Shown piece by piece: positions 1 to 6,527 of a DNA stretch of 8,500 nt. The DNA comes from an uncultured Oscillospiraceae bacterium. Lineage in GTDB: Bacteria; Bacillota; Clostridia; Oscillospirales; Oscillospiraceae. Under the pieces are notes generated by a model. It searched no databases. It was not told the origin of the DNA and worked only from the letters and a program-made list of their open reading frames with translations. The stretch spans positions 1 to 8,500 of the forward strand of contig CAJULZ010000113.1 in NCBI GenBank assembly GCA_910587205.1, in the 5' to 3' direction. Each line of letters starts with the position of its first letter. Positions within the stretch are counted from its first letter, which is position 1. The translations under genes were made by a program, and so were the position numbers.

Positions 1-74
1 GTGTAGCGGCCCTCCCAGCGGCCATCGCTGCGTTTGCGGATGTTCCCTTCTCCGTTGGCTCTTCTTTTTGCCAT
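1..74 (-). CDS. Tyrosine recombinase / site-specific integrase, N-terminal fragment (continues beyond the left edge)
   Basis: Only the first 24 codons are in the window, read leftward from ATG at 74. They contain GEGNIRKRSDGRWEGRY, the typical opening of the arm-type DNA-binding domain of Tn916-like and phage tyrosine integrases, which bind arm sites and then excise or insert the element through a catalytic domain not seen here. The start is well supported: a consensus AAGGAGGT (83-90) lies 8 nt upstream, and an extended -10 promoter lies just before that. An integrase head here suggests that the window abuts, or lies inside, an integrative or conjugative element or a prophage-like island. 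No excisionase gene is visible upstream. Family assignment rests on the N-terminal motif only. Confidence 0.82.
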   Translation of the reverse strand, partial: MAKRRANGEGNIRKRSDGRWEGRY

Positions 75-102
75 TCGGCACCACCTCCTTTCGCAACGTC
101 AG

Positions 103-131
103 ACCATACCACACCTCGGTGGGAATATCCA
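103..131 (-). promoter_or_regulatory. Predicted promoter of the integrase
   Basis: On the minus strand the -35 is TGGATA (131-126) and the -10 is TATGGT (108-103), with a 17-bp spacer and an upstream TG that makes an extended -10. The predicted start near 96 would give a leader of about 22 nt that is almost entirely the ribosome binding site. The spacer contains a small CCAC/GTGG dyad that could be an operator. Prediction from consensus matching only. Confidence 0.5.
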
Positions 132-626
132 CTGCAAATGGCGAGAATTATCAGTTCAGACACATATTTTTTCGTCTGCGCTGGCGGCTCTTTTCTTTGG
201 AGACAGTGGTGCAATTCGCACCCTTGGTCTGTTGGCCCTTTCTTTGTTTTCAGCGCAGTAAATCTTGCGTGAGGCGACAACCCCTTCTTGATGCTGGTTT
301 CTGCGCCAAAAACCGAACTGGAACTGCATTAGACCCCGCCTCAAACCGTTGGGGCAGTAAGGTTCCGGGAAACGCTGACGCCAGCTCATGATTTTCCCCT
401 CTGAAATGACCCCAAACGCAGACACCCGCTAAATTCTCCAAACAGTTCCTGGAATCCCTGCCCCGGCCCGTAAAGGCCCCAACACCGTGTTTCAGCCTTG
501 CGGAGGTGTACGGATGCCACCCAGCCCATCAAAGTTCCACAAACGCCCTCGCAAGGGCCAACGCTGGGCTTCATGGCTTTGAGGAGTGGCCTTTGACGAG
601 GGTTGACAGTCATTGGCAGAGAATGG

Positions 627-649
627 TCAGGCAAAAATTTTTCGCCTGA
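627..649. repeat. Near-perfect palindrome with GC arms and an A5T5 core
   Basis: TCAGGC (627-632) pairs with GCCTGA (644-649) around AAAAATTTTT, with one unpaired C at 643. The design of short GC arms around an AT-rich core suits either a protein-binding dyad or a hairpin. It is the tightest symmetric element in the gene-poor stretch. Its partner protein is unknown. Confidence 0.5.
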
Positions 650-929
650 TTTCAGATTTTCTGAACCTTTTGGGCGGTTCCAGCCTGCCGCAGAGGATGC
701 CTCTATGATTACGGCGTGGTAAATTTTCCCCGCCCCGCTTTCTACCGGATTTAACTTTTCAAAAAATTTTCATTTGTCAGGAAAGCCTTCTATTTGTTGT
801 AATGCGTCTTGTTGATTTATTTCCTCCCCAAATCCTGGAGAGGGTTCCCTGCGTCAAACGGCGGACAGTGAGGCGCTGCGGCGCGAAGGGCTCTCACAGC
901 ATACGAGCGTAAACCGCGTTAGAAAGGGT

Positions 930-2972
930 TCAGTACCAATCGTGTTTTTCATTTCGGTCAAGGGCATTGAGCCGGGCCATCTCCGAATCGGTCAGCTCAA
1001 AGTGGTACAGCTCCGTATTCTCTTTGATATGGTCAGAGTTGCTGGAGCCGGGGATGACCACCACGCCCTTTTGGAGATTCCAGCGCAGGATCACCTGGGC
1101 GGAAGAAACACCGTGGGCTTTGGCGATACTGGCAATCACCTCGTTTCCCAGCAGCTCTGAAGTGTGCCCCCGGCCTCCCAGGGGATACCAGCCCTGAACC
1201 ACAATGCCTAAACTCTGGATATAGGGGATCACATCGTTTTCTTGGTAATAGGGATGGATCTCATTCTGAACAAGGGCCGGGGCGATGCTCACCTGGGGCA
1301 AAAATTCCCCCAGCTCCTTTACATACCAGTTGGACAGGCCCAGGGAGCGGATTTTCCCGTCCTCCACAAACTTTTCCATAGCCTGATACGCTTTCACATC
1401 GTTCCGGTCAGGGTGATGCAGGAGCATCATATCCACATAGCCGATGTCCAGCCGATCCAGACACGCTTGGATGGACTGCTCTGGATTTTCCATTTCGCTT
1501 CCGGGATAGATTTTCGTGATAACGAAAACATCTTCCCGTTTAATGATGCCCTCGTCAATGGCCTCCCGGATGGCTTGGCCCACCTCTGCCTCGTTGCCAT
1601 AGGCGGAAGCGGTATCAATGAGCCGGACGCCGCTGGACAGGGCGGATTTGACCGAATTAACACAGGTTTCTCCGTGGAGGCTGTACGTCCCCATGCCATT
1701 GATGGGCATTTCATAGCCGCTGTTGAGGGTCACGCTTTTGGTTTCAAAATTGAAAGCGGCCTGATTGGCGTCTGGAACTGCCGGTTTCAGCAGTTCCAGA
1801 CCATTGATCCATTCCTCCATGGTGCTACGGTTGGTTCCACCGGCGAAGCGGCGTCCGGTGATCCAATTCGCGCCAGGAGCCAGGGACTTGATGCCGCTGT
1901 CGCTGTACTCGCTGGAGTGGGACGTGCAGAAGGGGACGATGGTTTTTTCAGCGAAGTCATAGCTCTCCAGGAAGGTGCTGATAATCCGGGGCGGCTGTCC
2001 GTGCCAGATGGGGTAGCCTAAGAAGATTACGTCGTAGTCCGCCATGTTTGCCACGCTTCCAGAAATCGCGGGGCGGTCGGTGGAATCGTTCTGTTCCCGG
2101 TCGGCCCGGCCATTGGTGTAATAGGCGAGGTCGGCATCCGTATAGGGGATCTCTGGAACGATCTCATAGATGTCAGCGTTCAGAATATCCGCCGTGTACT
2201 CCGCCAGGGGCCGGGTGGTGTTGGTGGCGGAGAAGTAGGCCACCAGGGTCTTACCGCCCGCTACCGGTTCCGGCTGGCTGCTGGTGGTATTGTTCAAATA
2301 GTGATACAGCATAGAGGCTACTTCCCCTCGTTTGATATTTGTTTTCGGGTCGAACCGGCGGTTGTTGGTCATACCCTCCAGGATACCGTTGGCATTCGCC
2401 CAGCGAACCGCCGTCTGCGCCCAAGCGGAAACCGAGGCGGCGTCGGAAATGTCCGTAGCCGCAGCGCCCTCCGGTTCTCCGGCGCAGCGCCATAAAATCG
2501 TAACTGCCTGTTCCCGTGTCGTGGAATCATCCACGCCGAACACACCACCGCCATAGCCTTCGACCACGCCATTTTTTGCCGCCCAGGAAATGGGGTCGCT
2601 GTACCAAGTCCCCGCTTTCACGTCGGAAAAACCTGACGGGGCAGAAACGGCGGGACTGCCTTCCACCCGGTAAAGCACAGTGGCCAGCATGGCGCGTGTT
2701 AATGTCTCCTCCGGCGCGAAGGCCGTATCGGAGATGCCGTTCATAATGCCGCGCTGGCGGCAGTATTCCACCGCTTCTGCGTACCACGCCCCCTCCGGCA
2801 CATCGGAGAAGTGGCCGGCTTGTCCGGCAGCCAGTGGCGAGGCGGATGTGTCTGCCAAGGTTTCAGACAGCCCCTCATTTTTCGCCGCGCCGCAGGCGGT
2901 GATCTCCAGCAGAAACAGGAGGCATAGGATCACCGGCAGCACACGTATCCGTCTGTTCACTTTTTCCCTCAA
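930..2972 (-). CDS. SLH-domain lipoprotein fused to flavodoxin and aldo/keto reductase
   Basis: A 680-aa protein with four visible parts. Residues 1-27 are a lipoprotein signal: basic start, hydrophobic core, lipobox ITAC with Cys27. Residues 54-227 are three S-layer homology repeats (around 54-104, 114-164, 174-226), which bind cell-wall polymers. Residues 241-395 are a flavodoxin-like FMN domain (KTLVAYFSATNTT at 241-253, GYPIWHG at 319-325). Residues 408-680 are an aldo/keto reductase with the tetrad Asp453, Tyr458, Lys487, His519 and a cofactor-side SNW motif. It should therefore be anchored outside the membrane yet carry two redox modules that normally use FMN and NADPH. The start is TTG at 2972: AGGAGG (2981-2986) lies 8 nt upstream and overlaps the TAG stop of the preceding acetyltransferase, implying translational coupling. 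It is the last gene of the operon. The flavin loop reads SATNTT rather than SATGTT. Domain calls are firm; substrate and electron source are unknown. Confidence 0.92.
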   Translation of the reverse strand: MREKVNRRIRVLPVILCLLFLLEITACGAAKNEGLSETLADTSASPLAAGQAGHFSDVPEGAWYAEAVEYCRQRGIMNGISDTAFAPEETLTRAMLATVLYRVEGSPAVSAPSGFSDVKAGTWYSDPISWAAKNGVVEGYGGGVFGVDDSTTREQAVTILWRCAGEPEGAAATDISDAASVSAWAQTAVRWANANGILEGMTNNRRFDPKTNIKRGEVASMLYHYLNNTTSSQPEPVAGGKTLVAYFSATNTTRPLAEYTADILNADIYEIVPEIPYTDADLAYYTNGRADREQNDSTDRPAISGSVANMADYDVIFLGYPIWHGQPPRIISTFLESYDFAEKTIVPFCTSHSSEYSDSGIKSLAPGANWITGRRFAGGTNRSTMEEWINGLELLKPAVPDANQAAFNFETKSVTLNSGYEMPINGMGTYSLHGETCVNSVKSALSSGVRLIDTASAYGNEAEVGQAIREAIDEGIIKREDVFVITKIYPGSEMENPEQSIQACLDRLDIGYVDMMLLHHPDRNDVKAYQAMEKFVEDGKIRSLGLSNWYVKELGEFLPQVSIAPALVQNEIHPYYQENDVIPYIQSLGIVVQGWYPLGGRGHTSELLGNEVIASIAKAHGVSSAQVILRWNLQKGVVVIPGSSNSDHIKENTELYHFELTDSEMARLNALDRNEKHDWY

Positions 2973-2980
2973 AATGAAAA

Positions 2981-2987
2981 CCTCCTA
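2981..2987 (-). promoter_or_regulatory. Stop/RBS overlap (TAGGAGG) coupling two operon genes
   Basis: The TAG stop of the acetyltransferase (2987-2985) shares bases with the AGGAGG ribosome binding site (2986-2981) of the next gene. The spacing of 8 nt to TTG at 2972 fixes that unusual start, since no in-frame ATG lies nearby. A terminating ribosome is placed directly at the initiation site of the lipoprotein. Confidence 0.75.
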
Positions 2988-3581
2988 AGATATTTTGCGC
3001 TGATGCGAAACAGCTTCCGGCACCGCTTTGATCACTTTGGCCGGGACGCCGCCCACGATCACGTTGGGGGGCACGTCACGATTCACCACCGCCCCCGCCG
3101 CCACGATGGCCCCGTCCCCAATAGTGACGCCGGGGAGGATTGTGGTGTGGGAGCCAATCCACACATTCCTGCCGATGACGATGGGGGCGGGGTAGTTGTC
3201 CCCCCGCTCGTCAGGCGGGAAACCATGGCTGATAGTAGCCAGCACCACACCGTGGCCGATGAGTGTCCCGTCCCCGATGGTGATGCCGCCCTGATCCTGA
3301 AAACAGCAGCAGGCGTTGATGAACACGTTTTTGCCCACGGTGATATTTTTCCCGCAGTCGGTGTGAAAGGGCGGGAACAGGCTGAACCCCTCGCCCACCG
3401 GCTTTCCAATGAGCTTGGAGAACAGCGCCCTGATCTGCTCCGGCGAGTGGTAGGCGTTGTTCAGCTCCGCCGTGAGTTTCAGCGCCTCCTGCGCCAGCTC
3501 GTGCATGACCTGATGGCCCGGAGAGCCCGCTAAAACCGGCTGTCCCCGCCGCATCTGTTCCAATGCTTCGCGTTCTTTCAT
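2985..3581 (-). CDS. Sugar O-acetyltransferase, left-handed beta-helix (maltose/galactoside acetyltransferase type)
   Basis: A 198-aa member of the LbH_MAT_GAT group of hexapeptide-repeat acyltransferases, which move an acetyl group from acetyl-CoA to a hydroxyl of a sugar or similar acceptor in the cytoplasm. The N-terminal helical cap is residues 1-55. The beta-helix follows with repeats such as ITVGKNVFI, ITIGDGTLIG, IVIGRNVWIG and VTIGDGAIVAAGAVV. The likely catalytic His119 lies in ATISHG, and the end VGGVPAKVIK (177-186) is typical. Length matches the family. I choose ATG at 3581 because GGGGGAGG (3589-3596) lies 7 nt upstream; an in-frame ATG at 3602 would overlap the previous stop and lacks a good RBS. 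The gap from the flavoprotein gene is 17 nt. A CCC tripeptide at 91-93 is unusual. The acceptor cannot be told from sequence. Confidence 0.92.
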   Translation of the reverse strand: MKEREALEQMRRGQPVLAGSPGHQVMHELAQEALKLTAELNNAYHSPEQIRALFSKLIGKPVGEGFSLFPPFHTDCGKNITVGKNVFINACCCFQDQGGITIGDGTLIGHGVVLATISHGFPPDERGDNYPAPIVIGRNVWIGSHTTILPGVTIGDGAIVAAGAVVNRDVPPNVIVGGVPAKVIKAVPEAVSHQRKIS

Positions 3582-3598
3582 GACGATGCCTCCCCCTG

Positions 3599-4222
3599 TC
3601 AACGGTTGAAATTAGTCCAATGGGCTGTCTCGGCGGCAGGGGGTTCCAGGCCCTTTTCCCGCCCGGCATAAATGCACTTCAGCAGCCATGCCATGTTCCG
3701 GCCCAGGTTGCGCATGGTTTGGAGGCCCTCGGCGTCCCGCTCCACCAGCTCCGGCGCGGGGCCGAACACCATATTCCAGTAGGTGGAGGACACAATGGGC
3801 ATCTGAGCGTCCAGCATATGCTTGTTCAGCACATCCAGGGAGGCGGTTGTCCCGGCACGGCGGGCCGTCACCACAGCGGCCCCCGGCTTGTGGGCAAACG
3901 CGCTGCCTCCGGCATAAAACAGGCGGTCCAGCAAAGACAAAAGCTGCCCGCTGGGGTGGGCGTAATAGACCGGGGAACCGAACACAAAGCCTTCCGCAGC
4001 CTTCGCCTTTGCGATAAGCTCATTCACCAAATCGTCCTCAAAGACGCACCGGTCCTTTCCGGCACAGCCGTTGCAGCCGATGCAGTCCCGGACGGGACCC
4101 ACGCCCATCTGGAGGATCTCCGTTTCCATCCCCTCGGCGTTCAGCGCATTCGCAATCTCGGACAGGGCCAGCCAGGTGCAGCCGTTTTTCCGGGTACTGC
4201 CGTTCAGCAATAAAACCTTCAT
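3599..4222 (-). CDS. Iron-sulfur flavodoxin-fold protein (NADPH-dependent FMN reductase family, Isf-like)
   Basis: A 207-aa protein of the flavodoxin-like NAD(P)H-dependent reductase family. It starts MKVLLLNGSTRKNGCT, in which GSTRKNGCT is the FMN phosphate loop, and carries FGSPVYYAHPSGQ (88-100 region) near the isoalloxazine site. Cysteines 47, 50, 53 and 59 (CIGCNGC then DRC) form the compact CX2CX2CX5C pattern that holds a 4Fe-4S cluster in archaeal and clostridial iron-sulfur flavoproteins. A role in cytoplasmic one- or two-electron transfer, for example from ferredoxin to quinones, oxygen species or organic acceptors, is an inference. ATG 4222 has GGAG (4231-4234) 8 nt upstream and begins 2 nt after the TAA of the upstream aldo/keto reductase, so the two are probably co-translated. 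Whether the cluster is present has not been shown. Confidence 0.9.
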   Translation of the reverse strand: MKVLLLNGSTRKNGCTWLALSEIANALNAEGMETEILQMGVGPVRDCIGCNGCAGKDRCVFEDDLVNELIAKAKAAEGFVFGSPVYYAHPSGQLLSLLDRLFYAGGSAFAHKPGAAVVTARRAGTTASLDVLNKHMLDAQMPIVSSTYWNMVFGPAPELVERDAEGLQTMRNLGRNMAWLLKCIYAGREKGLEPPAAETAHWTNFNR

Positions 4223-4224
4223 AC

Positions 4225-5166
4225 TTACATCTCCTTTTCCCACTCCCGGAGCGTATTGATGTTGGCGGCATCGCCAAGGGCTTCCAGTTCAGAAACTTCC
4301 TCCGCCGTCAGAACGATTTCCACAACCTTCGCGGCGGCTTTCACCTGCCCCACCTTTGTCACGCCGATAATGGGCAGGGTTCCCTTGGCAATGGCCCAGG
4401 CGGTGGCAATCTGTGCGGGAGAGGCATCGTATTTGCCGCCGATCTGCCGCATCTTTTCAATCAGCTTTTCCAACTGCGGGAAAACAGGGCCGTAGCATCT
4501 GGCCCGGTCGCTGCCCTCTGGGAAGGGGTGGGCGGTATCGTACTTGCCGGACAGCGCCCCCTGCTCCAGCACCATGTAAGCGTAGAAGGTGATGCCGTTT
4601 TTCTTGCAGTAGTCCAGAATCCCGGCCCGCTCCGAGGAACGGTGCAGCAGGGAGAAGTGGTTCTGAACGGCGGAGACTTTCAGACCGGCGGCGCCCAAAA
4701 TCTCATTGGCCCGTTTGATCTCCGCCAGATTGTGGTTGGACACACCGATGGTCTTGATCTGTCCGCTCTGCGCCAGAGGGATCAGCTTGGGGGTCCACTT
4801 TTCCACATCCATGGGGTTGTGAATCCAGTACACATCCATCACATCCGCATGGAGGCGGGCCTTGCTGCCGTCCAGCATCTCCTGCATAGCCTCCGGGGAA
4901 TCGCTGGCGATCTGTGGGGTGAACTTGGTGGAAAGGATCACCTGCTCACGGGACACGTCCTTGACGAAATTGCCCAGGATGCGCTCGGAGGTCCCCTCGC
5001 CGTAGACGGCGGCGGTGTCCCACAGGGTCAGGTGGCACTCCAGCGCCTTGTCAAACACGGGACGCAGGTCATCCTCAAACAGATGGCTTCCAAACACCTG
5101 ATCCCCGCCAGCCGCGCCGGCACCCCAGGACCACGCACCCAGCGCGATTTTCGGCATTGTATTCAT
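4225..5166 (-). CDS. Aldo/keto reductase
   Basis: A 313-aa soluble (alpha/beta)8 NADPH-dependent oxidoreductase that should reduce aldehydes or ketones to alcohols. The catalytic tetrad is visible: Asp50 and Tyr55 in WDTAAVYGEG, Lys81 in LSTKF, His116 in YWIHNP. The cofactor signatures GVSNHN and PIIGVTKVGQV follow. Length suits the family. I choose ATG 5166 (protein MNTMPKIALG) because AGGAGG (5175-5180) lies 8 nt upstream; the 30 residues that could be added upstream overlap the hydrolase gene and look non-coding. It is the third gene of the operon, 28 nt after the hydrolase. It differs clearly from the aldo/keto reductase domain of the surface lipoprotein, so the operon carries two distinct reductases of this superfamily. 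Substrate unknown. Confidence 0.93.
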   Translation of the reverse strand: MNTMPKIALGAWSWGAGAAGGDQVFGSHLFEDDLRPVFDKALECHLTLWDTAAVYGEGTSERILGNFVKDVSREQVILSTKFTPQIASDSPEAMQEMLDGSKARLHADVMDVYWIHNPMDVEKWTPKLIPLAQSGQIKTIGVSNHNLAEIKRANEILGAAGLKVSAVQNHFSLLHRSSERAGILDYCKKNGITFYAYMVLEQGALSGKYDTAHPFPEGSDRARCYGPVFPQLEKLIEKMRQIGGKYDASPAQIATAWAIAKGTLPIIGVTKVGQVKAAAKVVEIVLTAEEVSELEALGDAANINTLREWEKEM

Positions 5167-5194
5167 GATGAATTCCTCCTGTTGTGTTATCAGA

Positions 5195-6163
5195 TCACAG
5201 ATTGTTCTTGAAGAAGGTTTCCAGCTTATCAAAGGGAATGATATCCGTCCGGTCATAGAGGTCGGTGTGGACCGCGCCAGGGATGAGGAGCAGCTCTTTG
5301 TTGTCTCCGTTCAGCTTGGCGAAAACGTCCTTGCTGAAGTAGCAGGAGTGGGCCTTGTCCCCGTGCATGACCAGAACGGCGCTGCGGATCTCCCCCGCAT
5401 AGGCCAGGATGGGCTGGTTGAGGAAGGACATACAGCCGATCACATTCCAGCCGCCGTTGGAATTGAGGGATCGGGGGTGGTAGCCGCGCTGGGTTTTGTA
5501 GTAGTCGTAGTAATCCTTGAAGTAGAAGGGGGCGTCCTCCGGCATGGGGTCGGCCACACCACCGCCCAGAGCATATTCGCCGTTTTTGTAGTCGGTGAGC
5601 CGTTGGGCGTTCAGGGCCTTTTTCTTCTCGTACCGGGCCTCCTCGCTGTCCTCCGCGTCAAAGTAACCGTTGGCGTTCACCCGGCTCATATCATACATGG
5701 TGGAGGCCACGGTGGCCTTGATCCGGATGTCGATGGCCGCCGCGTTCAGCGCCATGCCGCCCCAGCCGCAGATCCCAATGATGCCGATCCTGTCCGGATT
5801 CACATCATCCCGCAGAGAGAGATAGTCCACCGCCGCCTGGAAGTCCTCGGTGTTGATGTCCGGGGAGGCCATATAGCGGGGCGTCCCGCCGCTCTCTCCG
5901 GTAAAGGAGGGGTCAAAGGCCATTGCGAGGAAGCCCCGCTCCGCCATAGTCTGGGCGTACAGCCCGGAGGACTGCTCCTTCACCGCACCGAAGGGGCCGC
6001 AGACGGCGATGGCGGGCAGCTTGCCGGACGCACCCTTGGGGGTGTACAGATCAGAGGCCAGAGTGATGCCGTAGCGGTTGTGGAACGTCACCTTGCTGTG
6101 GTTCACTTTATCGCTCTTGGGGAAGGTCTTATCCCACTCCTGGGTCAAAGTCAGCTTTTCCAT
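5195..6163 (-). CDS. Alpha/beta hydrolase with Cys nucleophile (dienelactone-hydrolase-like)
   Basis: A 322-aa alpha/beta hydrolase without a signal peptide, so cytoplasmic. The nucleophile elbow reads GICGWGG, so Cys132 takes the place usually held by serine, as in dienelactone hydrolases and related COG1073-type enzymes. Asp269 in HGDKAHS and His299 in PGAVHTDLYD complete the triad. An oxyanion-side segment is CGPFGAVKEQSSGLYA (55-70). Residues 155-250 form an acidic, tyrosine-rich insertion (KDYYDYYKTQRGYHP), likely the cap over the active site. ATG 6163 has AGGAGG (6172-6177) 8 nt upstream. It follows the small protein by 19 nt. Likely an ester, lactone or thioester hydrolase; the true substrate cannot be read from sequence. 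Confidence 0.88.
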   Translation of the reverse strand: MEKLTLTQEWDKTFPKSDKVNHSKVTFHNRYGITLASDLYTPKGASGKLPAIAVCGPFGAVKEQSSGLYAQTMAERGFLAMAFDPSFTGESGGTPRYMASPDINTEDFQAAVDYLSLRDDVNPDRIGIIGICGWGGMALNAAAIDIRIKATVASTMYDMSRVNANGYFDAEDSEEARYEKKKALNAQRLTDYKNGEYALGGGVADPMPEDAPFYFKDYYDYYKTQRGYHPRSLNSNGGWNVIGCMSFLNQPILAYAGEIRSAVLVMHGDKAHSCYFSKDVFAKLNGDNKELLLIPGAVHTDLYDRTDIIPFDKLETFFKNNL

Positions 6164-6182
6164 GTCAAATTCCTCCTGAATG

Positions 6183-6422
6183 TTATTTGGATTTGTTTTG
6201 TTTTTCTATCGTATAGACAAGATAGTCCAGGCAATCAATCCGCTTTTCACTCTGGTGAAGGGTGTCCAGCAGCGTCCGCCTGTGCCGGGAAAGGACACGC
6301 ATCAGTTCCGCTGTTTTCTTTTCCTGTGCCAGAGCCATACAGGTCTGAACAGCATCCGCACTGCACCCCGCGTCAATCAAATTCTGACGGAGGATGCCTT
6401 GCGTGTCCGATACATTCGGCAT
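6183..6422 (-). CDS. Small helical protein of unknown function, first gene of the operon
   Basis: A 79-aa charged protein with no signal peptide or membrane segment. Residues 8-33 and 34-75 look like helices; the second (KTAELMRVLSRHRRTLLDTL then YLVYTIEKQ) has a heptad-like pattern that suggests a coiled coil or dimerisation helix, similar in texture to the tail of MerR-type regulators. No DNA-binding domain is present. Cysteines lie at 20, 28 and 64. I choose ATG 6422 because AAGGAGGT (6429-6436) lies 6 nt upstream; a longer reading from 6473 would start upstream of the predicted transcription start. Being first in the operon, it may modulate the regulator or bind an enzyme of the set, but this is a guess. 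Confidence 0.75.
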   Translation of the reverse strand: MPNVSDTQGILRQNLIDAGCSADAVQTCMALAQEKKTAELMRVLSRHRRTLLDTLHQSEKRIDCLDYLVYTIEKQNKSK

Positions 6423-6444
6423 ATCCCCACCTCCTTGCGCTTTC

Positions 6445-6473
6445 ATCATAAAGCGCGGAAGTGAAAATAGCAA
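6445..6473 (-). promoter_or_regulatory. Predicted promoter of the six-gene operon
   Basis: Minus-strand -35 TTGCTA (6473-6468) and -10 TATGAT (6450-6445) with a 17-bp spacer. The expected start is near 6438, only a few bases before the RBS at 6436-6429. The -35 overlaps the end of the 30-bp box at 6471-6500. The same arrangement is found at the glycoside hydrolase promoter. No other promoter is obvious in the short gaps down to 930, so all six genes are probably one transcript. Confidence 0.65.
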
Positions 6474-6500
6474 ATACTTGATTTCTATATTATGTTATTC
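6471..6500 (-). repeat. 30-bp regulatory box, copy A (operon promoter)
   Basis: Read on the minus strand it runs from GAATAACATAATATAG to AAATCAAGTATTTG and equals copy B at 7505-7534 except for one base (A for G at position 10). Both copies have the same orientation relative to the gene they precede and end in the first three bases of, or just before, the -35 hexamer. This degree of match over 30 AT-rich bases in a GC-rich region is unlikely by chance and indicates a shared operator. Confidence 0.85.
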
Positions 6501-6515
6501 ATTTTTGACATAACA
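6493..6515. promoter_or_regulatory. LysR-type dyad TGTTAT-N11-ATAACA upstream of the operon
   Basis: A perfect 6-bp inverted repeat with an 11-base centre, the T-N11-A form bound by LysR-type regulators. Its centre (6504) is 31 bp upstream of the -35 start and about 66 bp upstream of the predicted transcription start, the usual place of a LysR recognition site. One half overlaps box A. The regulator is most likely the adjacent LysR protein. Confidence 0.7.
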
Positions 6516-6527
6516 CAGCAATGCGCA

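Larger units (their letters stand above)
75..929. other. Gene-poor stretch with several inverted repeats between integrase and operon
   Basis: I see no convincing gene here. The open frames lack family motifs and overlap one another. The stretch is rich in paired segments. A 15-bp dyad GGTGC-N5-GCACC lies at 208-222 and a GCTG/CAGC hairpin at 374-385. A nested structure spans 516-590, with GCCAC/GTGGC outside, CCCAGC/GCTGGG within, and a GCCCT-CGCA-AGGGC hairpin at 545-558. A palindrome TCAGGC-A5T5-C-GCCTGA lies at 627-649, an AGAGG-ATG-CCTCT hairpin at 692-704, and a GTGAG/CTCAC pair around a GCGC hairpin at 868-897. It could be a structured RNA, recombinase or regulator binding sites, or decayed element DNA. 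No classical U-tract terminator for the operon ending at 930 is evident; the 868-897 structure is the nearest candidate. Confidence 0.5.

Noticed and set aside
156..391. About 77-codon minus-strand frame (MSWRQRF...) with an AGGGG before its ATG
   Set aside because: A weak RBS-like run is present, but the composition (many R, Q, W) and lack of any excisionase or DNA-binding motif do not support a gene. It remains a low-probability candidate upstream of the integrase.
386..634. 82-codon open frame on the minus strand in the gene-poor stretch
   Set aside because: It has no good RBS, no recognisable domain and odd composition, and overlaps the nested stem-loop at 516-590. Structured or decayed DNA explains it better.
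1242..2021. 259-codon open frame on the plus strand
   Set aside because: It is antisense to the flavodoxin and aldo/keto reductase domains of the lipoprotein, with no motif or matching RBS.
5165..6451. 428-codon open frame on the plus strand
   Set aside because: It is antisense to the hydrolase, which has a full catalytic triad and RBS; the plus-strand translation is rich in G, V, H and has no family motif. It is a shadow caused by GC-rich codon use.
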